From contig DASZUU010000002.1 of assembly GCA_035547425.1 (NCBI GenBank), forward strand, positions 67,356-131,355: a stretch of 64,000 nucleotides of DNA, written 5' to 3'. Source of the stretch: Alloacidobacterium sp035547425. GTDB taxonomy: Bacteria; Acidobacteriota; Terriglobia; Terriglobales; Acidobacteriaceae. Positions within the stretch are counted from its first letter, which is position 1. Each line of letters opens with the position of its first letter. Under the pieces are notes generated by a model that worked only from the letters and a program-made list of their open reading frames with translations, ran no database searches and was not told the DNA's origin. The position numbers were made by a program, and so were the translations under genes. Shown here piece by piece: positions 40,493-48,684 of this stretch.

Positions 40493-42934
40493 CTACTCGC
40501 AGCGCAGGGCTGTCATCGGGTCCACCGATGAGGCTCTGTGCGCGGGCAGAAGGCAAGCCAGCACGGACACTGCGATCAGCACAAGCGAAGCAGCAATGAC
40601 CAGCAATGGGCTGTGCGCGCTGTTTTCCACCCATCCGGCAATCAGCCGATTCAGGCTGAAGCTCAGCACCAACCCAATGAGAACACCTATGCCTACGCTT
40701 ATCCCGGCGGAGGCGAAGACGATCTTCAGCACATCCGACTTGCGAGCGCCGAGCGCGACGCGGATGCCGAATTCATTTGTCCGCTGCACGACGGAATAGG
40801 AGACGACGCTGTACAAGCCCACTGCTGCCAGAGTGAGCGCCAATACCGAGAAGGCTCCAAAGAGGATAGAAACCAGCCGCCCGCGCGCCCAGGATTGCTG
40901 GTTGTGAATCCAGGTCTCGAGCACACCGTCATCCCAGAGCGTGGCCTGCTGATCGGGATTGACGGAGACGATCTGCTGCTTGACGCTGTGCAGAATACTG
41001 CGCGGATCGACTCGGCTGCGTACCAGAATTTGTGTCCACATCCACAGATTGACGGAATACGGCAGATAGATGGCGGGTTTTACCGGTTTATCCAGGCCAT
41101 CATCCAGTGTGTCAGCCGTCACGCCGATAATCTGCATCCATCCATCGCTGCCCGGAGCGCAGAGATGATTCGGCGGCTCACTTTTCAATGAAGAAATCTT
41201 CAACGACCGTCCGAGGATGTCGCCATTCGCATAATAGTGCTTTACAAAAGCTTCATTGACTACCGCCATGGTCGCGCCATGCGCGATTTCGGTATCGCTC
41301 CACAGCCGGCCATGGCGCAGGGGAATTCCCAACAAGGTGAAGTAATTGGAATCAACAAAATTGACGCTGGCTTTCTGGTCTTCAGTTGCCGTCTTGCCCA
41401 TCAGATCGAAAGGCTGGGTCCATCCGCTGTCGGGCGGCGTGGCATTGGTGGAGATGCCGGTGGCAATCACATCGGGCAGCGTGGCAATCTTCTCGCGCAG
41501 CTGCTCGAAATAATTTACCCGCTCGGCCCAGGTACTGAAGGTGTTCTCATGCACAGGGATGCCGACCGACATGGCATTGTGCGGATTGTAGCCGAGGTTT
41601 ACCCGCATCATGCGTACAAAGCCTTCGATAGCAGCCCCTGCCGCAGTCAGGAGCAGCAGCGTGAGCGCAATCTGTCCGGCGATTAAAGCCGAATGCAGTT
41701 GCTTGCCGCGAACGCTGCCCGCTACTTTGCGCGTATTCGATTGCATGACCTGGTTGATCTCAGGCCGCGAAAGCTGCAACGCCGGAAAAAGCCCGAAGAG
41801 GATGCCGGTGAGCAAAGCCAGCCCGACGCTGAAGAGCAGGACGTAAAGATTGACGTGGAAATCAGCTTCATTCGGGAAAGCATTGCGCGGCAGGCGCGCC
41901 ACAATAAAACCAAGGCTCGCATAGGAGAGGATCACACCCAGGCCGGTGCCGCTCAACGCAATCAGCAGCGATTCGGTGAGCAGCTGACGAACAATGCGTC
42001 CGCTGCTGGCGCCAACCGCTGAGCGCACTGCAAACTCATGCTGCCGCGCTGTGCCTCGCGCCAGAAGCAGAATCGAGACATTGCCGCAGCCGATCAGGAG
42101 CAGCAATGCGACCGCTCCAAACAGAAGGTAGAGCGTTTTACCGATCTGGTGAGCAAACCACGAGCTCAGATTCTGAAATTGAACTCTGTAGGTTTGCTTG
42201 GGGAAATGATCGGGCGTCTGCCGGGCAAACTCCTGAAAGAAGGACTTCATTTCCGCCTCGGCCACCTTCGGCGGAACTCCTTCTTTGAGCTTGACCATGG
42301 TGCCGTATGTTTCCGTCGCAGAGTTGGAAAGCTTCAATGGCAGGTACACGTCCGGCCCCATAAAGCCGAAGCGCGGCGGCATGATGCCGATGACGGTATA
42401 GGTCTTATGCACAAGCTGGATCGTCTTGCCGACTATCGACCGATCGCCGTTGTAATGGTGCATCCAGAATTTGTAGCTCAGGACGATGACCGGCTGCGGA
42501 TCGTGCCCATCCGGCGCATCCGCAGGCAGGAAATACCGGCCTGCCAGCGCGGGCACGCCGAGCATCTGAAAGATATTCGGCGTAAAGTACATCGCTTGCA
42601 CATCTTCCGGAACATCGCTGCCGGTAAGGGTCAGGTTCCAGCCATTAAAGGCAACGACATATTCGAGTGAATGCGCTTTAGCCAGTTCGCGGTTCTGTGG
42701 CCCGTTGAGACCATAATCTAACCCATGGTCGGATTTATCCTGCAAACCAATGCTGCCAATGCGGTCCGCTCCCTGGTAAGGCCATGGATTCATGAGAATC
42801 GCGTAGATGATGCTGAAGACGGAGACAGTGGCGCCGATGCCGAGAGCGAGCGAGAAGATGGCGGTCAGAGCAAAGCCGGGGTTCTTCCACAATTGGCGAA
42901 ACGCATAGCGAACATCTTGCAAAACTATGCCCAT
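40493..42934 (-). CDS. Orphan MacB-type ABC permease (acidobacterial duplicated permease)
   Basis: The 813 residues comprise two fused FtsX/MacB_PCD units: a helix near 20-45 (LTAIFSLALGIGATVSVFSI), a periplasmic core, helices near 275-430 (LYLLFGAVALLLLIGCGNVSILLLARG), a second core, and three helices near 690-805 ending in PAHRASSVDPMTALRCE. The opening DVRYAFRQLWKNPGFALTAI and this ending are the signature of the acidobacterial duplicated orphan permease family. No ATPase gene is adjacent, as usual for the family; it presumably uses an ATPase encoded elsewhere, in efflux or envelope signalling. Confidence 0.93.
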   Translation of the reverse strand: MGIVLQDVRYAFRQLWKNPGFALTAIFSLALGIGATVSVFSIIYAILMNPWPYQGADRIGSIGLQDKSDHGLDYGLNGPQNRELAKAHSLEYVVAFNGWNLTLTGSDVPEDVQAMYFTPNIFQMLGVPALAGRYFLPADAPDGHDPQPVIVLSYKFWMHHYNGDRSIVGKTIQLVHKTYTVIGIMPPRFGFMGPDVYLPLKLSNSATETYGTMVKLKEGVPPKVAEAEMKSFFQEFARQTPDHFPKQTYRVQFQNLSSWFAHQIGKTLYLLFGAVALLLLIGCGNVSILLLARGTARQHEFAVRSAVGASSGRIVRQLLTESLLIALSGTGLGVILSYASLGFIVARLPRNAFPNEADFHVNLYVLLFSVGLALLTGILFGLFPALQLSRPEINQVMQSNTRKVAGSVRGKQLHSALIAGQIALTLLLLTAAGAAIEGFVRMMRVNLGYNPHNAMSVGIPVHENTFSTWAERVNYFEQLREKIATLPDVIATGISTNATPPDSGWTQPFDLMGKTATEDQKASVNFVDSNYFTLLGIPLRHGRLWSDTEIAHGATMAVVNEAFVKHYYANGDILGRSLKISSLKSEPPNHLCAPGSDGWMQIIGVTADTLDDGLDKPVKPAIYLPYSVNLWMWTQILVRSRVDPRSILHSVKQQIVSVNPDQQATLWDDGVLETWIHNQQSWARGRLVSILFGAFSVLALTLAAVGLYSVVSYSVVQRTNEFGIRVALGARKSDVLKIVFASAGISVGIGVLIGLVLSFSLNRLIAGWVENSAHSPLLVIAASLVLIAVSVLACLLPAHRASSVDPMTALRCE

Positions 42935-43168
42935 ATCTAGCCTCCTGAAGTGCAGGATTTACCGGGGCCTATGATTCATTGAGGTCGCAATGCGTCATCG
43001 GATCAACGGGCGATGCTCGAATGCAGCTCGTACTCAAAGAAGCACTTGGAGGCCCAGTCGCATAGCTCTGCTAACTGGTTGATTCTTCTGATTTGACTTG
43101 TGCCTGCGCAGGAGAACTTTTGTTCATTCACGGACTTGGCTGTTCGTTCCCGGACATCTTCCGGTTGC

Positions 43169-43192
43169 GCTAGGGTGTATCGACACCCTAGC
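43169..43192. repeat. Palindrome overlapping the ligA stop codon
   Basis: GCTAGGGTGT and ACACCCTAGC are perfect complements around ATCG. The ligA stop codon lies within the right-hand arm. No T-run follows on either strand. The rest of the 253-nt gap to the permease gene shows nothing recognisable. Confidence 0.6.
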
Positions 43193-45227
43193 CTGCCAAC
43201 AATTCCAGCAATTTTGCTTCATCGATGATTGGAATTTTGAGCTCCTGCGCTTTATCGAGCTTCGATCCCGCCTCCTCGCCCGCCACCACATAGCTGGTCT
43301 TTTTGCTGACGGAGCCGGAGACGCGTCCCCCGGCGGCTTCGATCTTTGCCTTTGCGTCTTCGCGCGAGAGCGTAGGCAGAGTGCCGGTCAGCACAAAGGT
43401 CAGCCCCTCCAGCTCTGAGGATTTCTTCCGTTTTTCAGCCGTAAAGGTCAATCCGGCTTCGCGCAGATGCCCGATGAGCCTGCGGTTTTTCTCTTCATCG
43501 AAGAACTCACGAATGGCTTGCGATACCCTCGGTCCTACTTCATTGACGCGCTCCAGGTCTTCCTGAGAAGCGGCTATCAGGGCATCCATGGAGCCGAACT
43601 CTTCGGCCAGCAGTTGCGCCGTGCGCTCGCCGATAAACCGAATACCCAAGCCGAACAATACCCGGTTCAAGGGTGTTTTTTTCGACTGCTCAATCTCTTT
43701 GAGCAGCGTTTGTGCCGACTTTTTCCCGATGCGCTCCAGCGAGAGCAATTGCTCTTCGTTGAGTTTGTAGAGATCGGCAATGCTCCCGACCATCCGGCGG
43801 TCGAGCAGCTGATTCACCACCGCCTCTCCCAGGCCTTCAATGTTCATCACGCCGCGCGATGCGTAGTGGAGCAGGCTTTCGCGCAGACGAGCGGGACAAT
43901 CGACATTGACGCAGCGGTAATCGGCCTCGCCCTCAGTGCGCACGATATCACTGTTGCAAACCGGGCAGTGCGTTGGAAAATGAAATTTCCTGTGGCCACG
44001 CGGGTGCTCTTTGTCCTCGACAACTTCCACAACCTTGGGAATGACGTCGCCGCCGCGCTCGACCTTCACCCAGTCGCCAATCTTCAGTCCCAGTTGCTCG
44101 ATGAAGTCAGAGTTGTGCAGCGTGGCGCGGCTCACGGTGGTTCCACCAATGGAGACGGGCTTCAGCCATGCGACCGGCGTCAACTTGCCTGTGCGCCCAA
44201 CCTGTACCTTGATGTCTTCTACCTGCGTGGTTCCGGCGCGCGCGGTGAACTTGTAAGCAACGGCCCAGCGCGGCGCGCGACCGGTGTATCCGAGACGCGC
44301 CTGTAATTCGGTCGAGCTGATCTTGATGACGACGCCATCGATCTCGTATCCGAGATCCGCGCGCTTCTGCTCGGCCCGGTTGATAAAATCCATCAACTTA
44401 TCGAAGCTGTGAATCGCCTCGCGATGCGGATTTACACGGAAACCCGCGACTGTGAGCGCGTCGAGCGCATCGCTCTGCTCGGTGAAGATGCTCTCGCCTG
44501 TGGCTGTCAGCGCGAAGTAAGCGTAGAAGTCGAGCCTGCGCTGCGCCACAATATTCGGCTCCAGCGTGCGAATCGTTCCCGCCGCGTAGTTGCGCGGGTT
44601 CGCCGCCGGGGCAAGCCCTTGCGCCTCGCGCTCTTCATTGGCTTTCAGAAAAGCAGCGAGCGGCATAACGACCTCGCCGCGCACTTCAAAGGTTGCAGGC
44701 AGCCCGGCCTTGTGCAATTTTGCAGCTGCTATGGATAACGGCACGGAGCGGATAGTGCGCACATTCGTAGTCACATCTTCGCCGATGGTACCGTCGCCAC
44801 GCGTCAGCCCGCGGATCAGATGCGCCGATCCATCCGGCGCCTTCTGGTAATGCAGTGCCATGGAGAGGCCATCGAGCTTGTACTCGCAAACATAGCTGAT
44901 TTCGACTCCTTCGCCGGCACGCTCGCGCGCGCGGCGATCCCAATCGCGCAGCTCTTCCTCGCTGGTCACGTTGTCGAGCGAGAGCATGGGACGCGAATGG
45001 GCGACCTTGGCAAAGCCCTCCTTCGGCTTTCCGCCTACGCGCTGTGTTGGCGAGTCAGAAGTCAGCAGCTCAGGATGCTCTTTCTCAAGTGCCTGCAGCT
45101 CTCGCACCAGCACGTCATAGTCGGCGTCTGATATTTCCGGCGCGTCCATCACGTAGTACAGGTGCTCGTGATGCCGTATTTCTTCACGCAACGCTTCGAT
45201 GCGTTCTGCAGGTGTCATTTTTGCCAT
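43188..45227 (-). CDS. ligA: NAD-dependent DNA ligase
   Basis: LigA seals nicks during replication and repair. The 679 residues contain the Ia domain (LREEIRHHEHLYYVMDAPEI), the adenylated lysine in CEYKLDGLSMALHYQ near 115, the OB fold (GRTGKLTPVAWLKPVSIGGTTV), a four-cysteine zinc finger (HCPVCNSDIV ... CVNVDCPAR), helix-hairpin-helix repeats and a C-terminal BRCT domain (LTFVLTGTLPTLSREDAKAK). Length is normal. Start MAKMTPAERI is used; TATAAT ends 7 nt before this ATG and there is no ribosome-binding site, so the transcript may be leaderless. Confidence 0.97.
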   Translation of the reverse strand: MAKMTPAERIEALREEIRHHEHLYYVMDAPEISDADYDVLVRELQALEKEHPELLTSDSPTQRVGGKPKEGFAKVAHSRPMLSLDNVTSEEELRDWDRRARERAGEGVEISYVCEYKLDGLSMALHYQKAPDGSAHLIRGLTRGDGTIGEDVTTNVRTIRSVPLSIAAAKLHKAGLPATFEVRGEVVMPLAAFLKANEEREAQGLAPAANPRNYAAGTIRTLEPNIVAQRRLDFYAYFALTATGESIFTEQSDALDALTVAGFRVNPHREAIHSFDKLMDFINRAEQKRADLGYEIDGVVIKISSTELQARLGYTGRAPRWAVAYKFTARAGTTQVEDIKVQVGRTGKLTPVAWLKPVSIGGTTVSRATLHNSDFIEQLGLKIGDWVKVERGGDVIPKVVEVVEDKEHPRGHRKFHFPTHCPVCNSDIVRTEGEADYRCVNVDCPARLRESLLHYASRGVMNIEGLGEAVVNQLLDRRMVGSIADLYKLNEEQLLSLERIGKKSAQTLLKEIEQSKKTPLNRVLFGLGIRFIGERTAQLLAEEFGSMDALIAASQEDLERVNEVGPRVSQAIREFFDEEKNRRLIGHLREAGLTFTAEKRKKSSELEGLTFVLTGTLPTLSREDAKAKIEAAGGRVSGSVSKKTSYVVAGEEAGSKLDKAQELKIPIIDEAKLLELLAG

Positions 45228-45234
45228 GAGGAAG

Positions 45235-45240
45235 ATTATA
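45235..45240 (-). promoter_or_regulatory. Candidate -10 element for a leaderless ligA transcript
   Basis: A perfect TATAAT ends 7 nt before the ligA ATG on the minus strand, surrounded by GC-rich sequence. The intervening bases (CTTCCTC) are the opposite of a ribosome-binding site. No -35 was found. Confidence 0.5.
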
Positions 45241-45333
45241 GAAAGGCGGCGAGTCGGCGCGCGCAAGCGCTAGTTGGCCCTTCGCGTTGGCGAGTTAGCG
45301 CCTTGGCCGCTGTGTTACGTTGGTTTCGAGCCT

Positions 45334-46395
45334 ATGGACCCGTTTACACATTTCATGACCGGCGCATGCCTGGGGCGCGCGGGCTTTAACCGCAAAGCTG
45401 CTTACGCCACACTGGCTATGACGCTGGCCGCCGAAGCGCCCGATCTCGACGTGATCTGGAGCTTTCGCGGGCCGGTCGCCGGATTCGAGCACCATCGCGG
45501 CATCACGCATACCTTGATCGCAGCCCCGGTGATTGCCCTGGTCACCGTGGCCGTAGTCTGGCTGATTCATAAGCTCCGAGGCAAACCAACTAAAGCTCCG
45601 GTGAAATGGGGGCTGATCTGGCTCTTTGCCTTCATCGCAGACTTGAGCCATTTGCTGCTCGATTTCACGAACAACTACGGCCTGCGCCCGTTTTTCCCTT
45701 TCAATCCGCGATGGTATTCGTGGGATATCGTCTTCATCTTCGAGCCGCTGCTCTTTGCTGCCTTGTTGCTCGCGCTGGTGATGCCGTGGTTTTTCGGCCT
45801 GGTCGGCGGTGAAATTGGCGCCAGGCGTCCGCAATTTCGCGGACGCGGCTGGGCTATAGGCGCGCTCAGCTTTGCCGTAATTCTGTATGCGGTACGCAAT
45901 GCCGAGCATGCGCACGCTATGAACCTGGTCCGCAACTCAGGTCTTATCAATGCGCCCATCGTCCGCATAGCTGCCCAACCGGAGCCGATCAATCCTTTTC
46001 TCTGGTATGCCGTGGTTGAAACGGCTGACTATTACCAGACCGCCGCCGTTCACACGCGCTCCGACCAGGTGGACACCGATACGGCCACGGATATCTTCTA
46101 CAAGCCTCCGGTGACGATGGCCACCCTGGCTGCCAAGCGATCGTGGCTGGGCCGCGTCTATCTCGATTGGTCCACGTGGCCGGTGGTCGAAGATAAGGGC
46201 GCAATGACGCCTACCGGCTACAAAATCGATCCGCCGGGACGGGACTGGCATACGGTCCAGTTCCGCGATTTGCGCTTCGATTACCCTATCCTGTCGCGAC
46301 CATCGAGCGGCGACGTTCTTTCCGGATGGGTCTATGTCGGGCCGCAGCAGGAGATCGAAGGCATGTTTATGAGCGGTTCGGAACAAAAGCCGTGA
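45334..46395 (+). CDS. Membrane-bound metal-dependent hydrolase (YdjM-like)
   Basis: The 353 residues belong to the LexA-regulated/YdjM-type membrane hydrolase family: DPFTHFMTGACLGR at the start, FEHHRGITHTLIAAP near 70 and DLSHLLLDFTNNYGLRPFFPF near 120 supply the histidines and aspartates of the putative metal site among four to five helices. The C-terminal 160 residues form an extra soluble part. The natural reaction of this family is not established. Start MDPFTHF is chosen because homologues begin there; earlier in-frame starts add only a non-conserved stretch. Confidence 0.88.
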   Translation: MDPFTHFMTGACLGRAGFNRKAAYATLAMTLAAEAPDLDVIWSFRGPVAGFEHHRGITHTLIAAPVIALVTVAVVWLIHKLRGKPTKAPVKWGLIWLFAFIADLSHLLLDFTNNYGLRPFFPFNPRWYSWDIVFIFEPLLFAALLLALVMPWFFGLVGGEIGARRPQFRGRGWAIGALSFAVILYAVRNAEHAHAMNLVRNSGLINAPIVRIAAQPEPINPFLWYAVVETADYYQTAAVHTRSDQVDTDTATDIFYKPPVTMATLAAKRSWLGRVYLDWSTWPVVEDKGAMTPTGYKIDPPGRDWHTVQFRDLRFDYPILSRPSSGDVLSGWVYVGPQQEIEGMFMSGSEQKP

Positions 46396-46441
46396 GAATC
46401 TCCGTTTGCCCTGATGCCTCTACAGGTGTCATCTTTAAAAG

Positions 46442-46915
46442 ATGAAGCAAAAAGGATTTCTCTGCGCGCTTGCCGGACTGCTCTTCACCTGCTGCGCGTC
46501 ACTCCAGGCCGGCCACGCCCAGGAAATGGGATACTGGCGAGCCTCAAGCTCTTCCGCACAGTCCGTTACGGGCGATGTGGGCATCTCCGAAGGCAAGGTC
46601 ACGATTTACTTTGCCAATTTCACCATCGTCAAGGCGCGCGACCTGGAGCCTGCCGAAGTAAGCTCGGTATTTGATGTAGACAGCAACAATGCCAACAACA
46701 AGGGCCGCCTCTACAAGCTGGACATTCCCGGCGCGAAAAAGTTCATGCACAAGAACACTTTGTGCGGCGGCGAAGATGCGCAATGGATGGCCGTATATTC
46801 AGATGGCCGTACCCTTCACCTGGCATTTTTTTCCGGACAGAAGGCCCCGGTCTTCACTCTCGATGCGATCTCAAATTCCAGCGACATGTGCGGCACGTAT
46901 TCTTACACGCGTTAA
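46442..46915 (+). CDS. Small secreted protein of unknown function
   Basis: The 157 residues begin with a signal peptide (MKQKGFLCALAGLLFTCC) followed by GHAQEMGYWRASSSSAQSVT. The mature part looks beta-rich, with FANFTIVKARDLEPAEVSSVFDV and two cysteines (TLCGGE, DMCGTY) near the end that could pair. No family was recognised. It follows the membrane hydrolase gene by 46 nt and may be co-transcribed. The ATG has no strong ribosome-binding site. Confidence 0.7.
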   Translation: MKQKGFLCALAGLLFTCCASLQAGHAQEMGYWRASSSSAQSVTGDVGISEGKVTIYFANFTIVKARDLEPAEVSSVFDVDSNNANNKGRLYKLDIPGAKKFMHKNTLCGGEDAQWMAVYSDGRTLHLAFFSGQKAPVFTLDAISNSSDMCGTYSYTR

Positions 46916-46978
46916 TGCTGGGAATCGCCCGCCGAGCGTGAAATAATGGGTTTTCTCTAGTTTTCTTCGAGGTGCAAG

Positions 46979-47524
46979 ATGTCTGCCTACCTTCTCATCC
47001 TGTTCGCCATTGTGAGCCGCGTTGCCGTGGCTTCGCACCATAGCTGGTTGAACTTTACTGCCGTCGGCGGATCGCTGCTCTTTTTCGGCGCGCGACGTCC
47101 GTTGCGGCAGGCAGTCTTGCCGATCATCGCGCTGGCTGCGCTCGATTACTACATGACGGTCTACGTCTACAGCTACCCATTTGCCGTACAGGATTATCTC
47201 ATTACCTGGGCCTGGTATGCAGCCGTTGTCATCCTTGGCCACCTGCTGCTGCGCGATCGCCGCTCCGTGGGACGCGTGGCCGCGGCTGTCGCGCTCTCCT
47301 CTACGTCGTTCTTTCTGGCCAGCAACTTTGCTGCATGGACTGTGCTGCGCGGCGTTTACCCGCACACCTTCAGCGGACTCATGACCGCCTACGCCGCCGG
47401 CCTGCCCTTCTATCGCAATGATCTGCTTTCGACCACGCTGGTGGCCGGGCTGGCGTTCGGCCTGCCGGAACTGGTGCGGCATCTTCGTCATGAAGATGCG
47501 CTGGCAACCCACCGGGCGGCCTAG
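46979..47524 (+). CDS. Polytopic membrane protein, DUF6580-like
   Basis: The 181 residues have about five hydrophobic segments. The opening AYLLILFAIVSRVAVASHHSWLNFTAVGGSLLFFGARRP and TSFFLASNFAAW...YPHTFSGLMTAYAAGLPFYRNDLLST are typical of the small DUF6580 membrane family, whose members resemble energy-coupling S components without known substrate. GAGG lies 7 nt before the ATG. The stop codon overlaps that of the convergent DinB-like gene by CTAG. Confidence 0.8.
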   Translation: MSAYLLILFAIVSRVAVASHHSWLNFTAVGGSLLFFGARRPLRQAVLPIIALAALDYYMTVYVYSYPFAVQDYLITWAWYAAVVILGHLLLRDRRSVGRVAAAVALSSTSFFLASNFAAWTVLRGVYPHTFSGLMTAYAAGLPFYRNDLLSTTLVAGLAFGLPELVRHLRHEDALATHRAA

Positions 47525-47973
47525 ACGCCGAACTGCCGAAGGTGATGGTCCAGGTGTTTGTACATAAGAACGGACCATTGCATCGGAGTGAGCGAGCCGA
47601 AAAAGCTGTGCGGATGCGTGGTGCAGCCCGATGGTCCAACACTTGCGAATCGATCCACCAGGGCAGCTAAACGCTGCTGTTCGACCGCGAAATTGCAATT
47701 GTCTTCTACGATCAGTTCCCTGGCTGTAGGCGAATTGCGGCGAAACGGCTCGTCGTCCCGAAAGACAAGCGGCTTGATTGCCCATCCGATAACCCGCCCG
47801 ATGGCAGCGCGTGGCGGACGTATTTCCCCCATGGCCATCTCCAGTCCTCTACAGCAATGAGCTGCGGCCTGGGCGGAAGTCATGCGGCCCCACTGGCGTG
47901 GGCTCTCCGGCCCAAGATGGACGATTCGCTCTTTGATTTCGTCAACTGTGGCCCGGTCAAAAAGATTTTTCAT
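47521..47973 (-). CDS. DUF1569 / DinB-like protein
   Basis: The 150-residue helical protein shows MTSAQAAAHCCRGLEMAMGE, FRDDEPFRRNSPTARELIV and a closing MQWSVLMYKHLDHHLRQFGV, which fit the DUF1569 branch of the DinB-like four-helix superfamily. Histidines near 39 and in KHLDHHLRQF could bind a metal, as in related thiol-transfer enzymes; activity is unknown. It is transcribed towards the DUF6580 gene. Confidence 0.82.
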   Translation of the reverse strand: MKNLFDRATVDEIKERIVHLGPESPRQWGRMTSAQAAAHCCRGLEMAMGEIRPPRAAIGRVIGWAIKPLVFRDDEPFRRNSPTARELIVEDNCNFAVEQQRLAALVDRFASVGPSGCTTHPHSFFGSLTPMQWSVLMYKHLDHHLRQFGV

Positions 47974-48025
47974 CGCGACCGCCTCCCTGGAGTCGTCACG
48001 TTTCTGTCCGTCTGATCTTACAAAA

Positions 48026-48667
48026 TTAGCCTTTAAAAGCGCGTACGGATTCGGGAACTTCGAGGACCTCTGTCATCTTCGGATCCGGTATAGGCGGCTT
48101 GGCTTCGAGCGCCAGCGGCAGCACTCCTGCCCAAATGGGAAGAGCGTAATCCTCTTCCTCATCTATGGGCGGTCCGGTTCGAATCTTTGCCGAGGCTTCC
48201 TCGATCACGAGCTCCAGCACCGAGGTCGCCTTCAATTCTTTTTCATAAGGGCCGCGCACCTCGTTCCAGCGACCGGCAATGAGGTGATCGGAGACAACGC
48301 GCAATGCTTCGGCTTTTTGTTCCGCATCTTCGATCTTGCGAGCAGTCCCAAAAGCCACGACAGAGCGATAGTTCATGGAGTGATTGAAAGCGGAGCGCGC
48401 CAGCACCAGTCCATCGACCAGCGTAACCGTTAAGCAGGCAGGAATACCGGTTTCCAGTTGACGCAGCATGCGGCTGGCAGCCGAGCCGTGCAGATAAAGC
48501 GTGTCACCGCTGCGGCCATACAGCGTGGGAATCACAAAGGGCTGGCCATCGACGCTGAAGCCCACGTGAGCAAGAAAACCCGCGTCCAGAATAGCGTGGA
48601 TAGTTTCGGCATCGTATGCGCCGCGCTTTGGGAGCCGCTTCACTTTGCTGCGATCTGTTGCTTCCAT
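48026..48667 (-). CDS. Pyridoxamine 5'-phosphate oxidase-related flavin protein (NimA-like)
   Basis: The 213 residues fit the split-barrel FMN-binding family: KRGAYDAETIHAILDAGFLAHVGF, GQPFVIPTLYGRSGDTLYLHGSAASRMLRQL, ACLTVTLVDGLVLARSAFNHSMNYRSVVAFG. This branch includes 5-nitroimidazole reductases; a resistance function is not implied without test. AGGA lies 6 nt before the ATG. It ends 52 nt before the DinB-like gene start and begins 18 nt after the molybdopterin oxidoreductase gene, so the three may form one transcript. Confidence 0.9.
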   Translation of the reverse strand: MEATDRSKVKRLPKRGAYDAETIHAILDAGFLAHVGFSVDGQPFVIPTLYGRSGDTLYLHGSAASRMLRQLETGIPACLTVTLVDGLVLARSAFNHSMNYRSVVAFGTARKIEDAEQKAEALRVVSDHLIAGRWNEVRGPYEKELKATSVLELVIEEASAKIRTGPPIDEEEDYALPIWAGVLPLALEAKPPIPDPKMTEVLEVPESVRAFKG

Positions 48668-48684
48668 GGTTTTCCTGTATTTCG

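Noticed and set aside
43169..43192. Rho-independent terminator of ligA
   Set aside because: The palindrome is perfect, but it contains the stop codon and no T-run follows on the minus strand. It is listed as a repeat instead.
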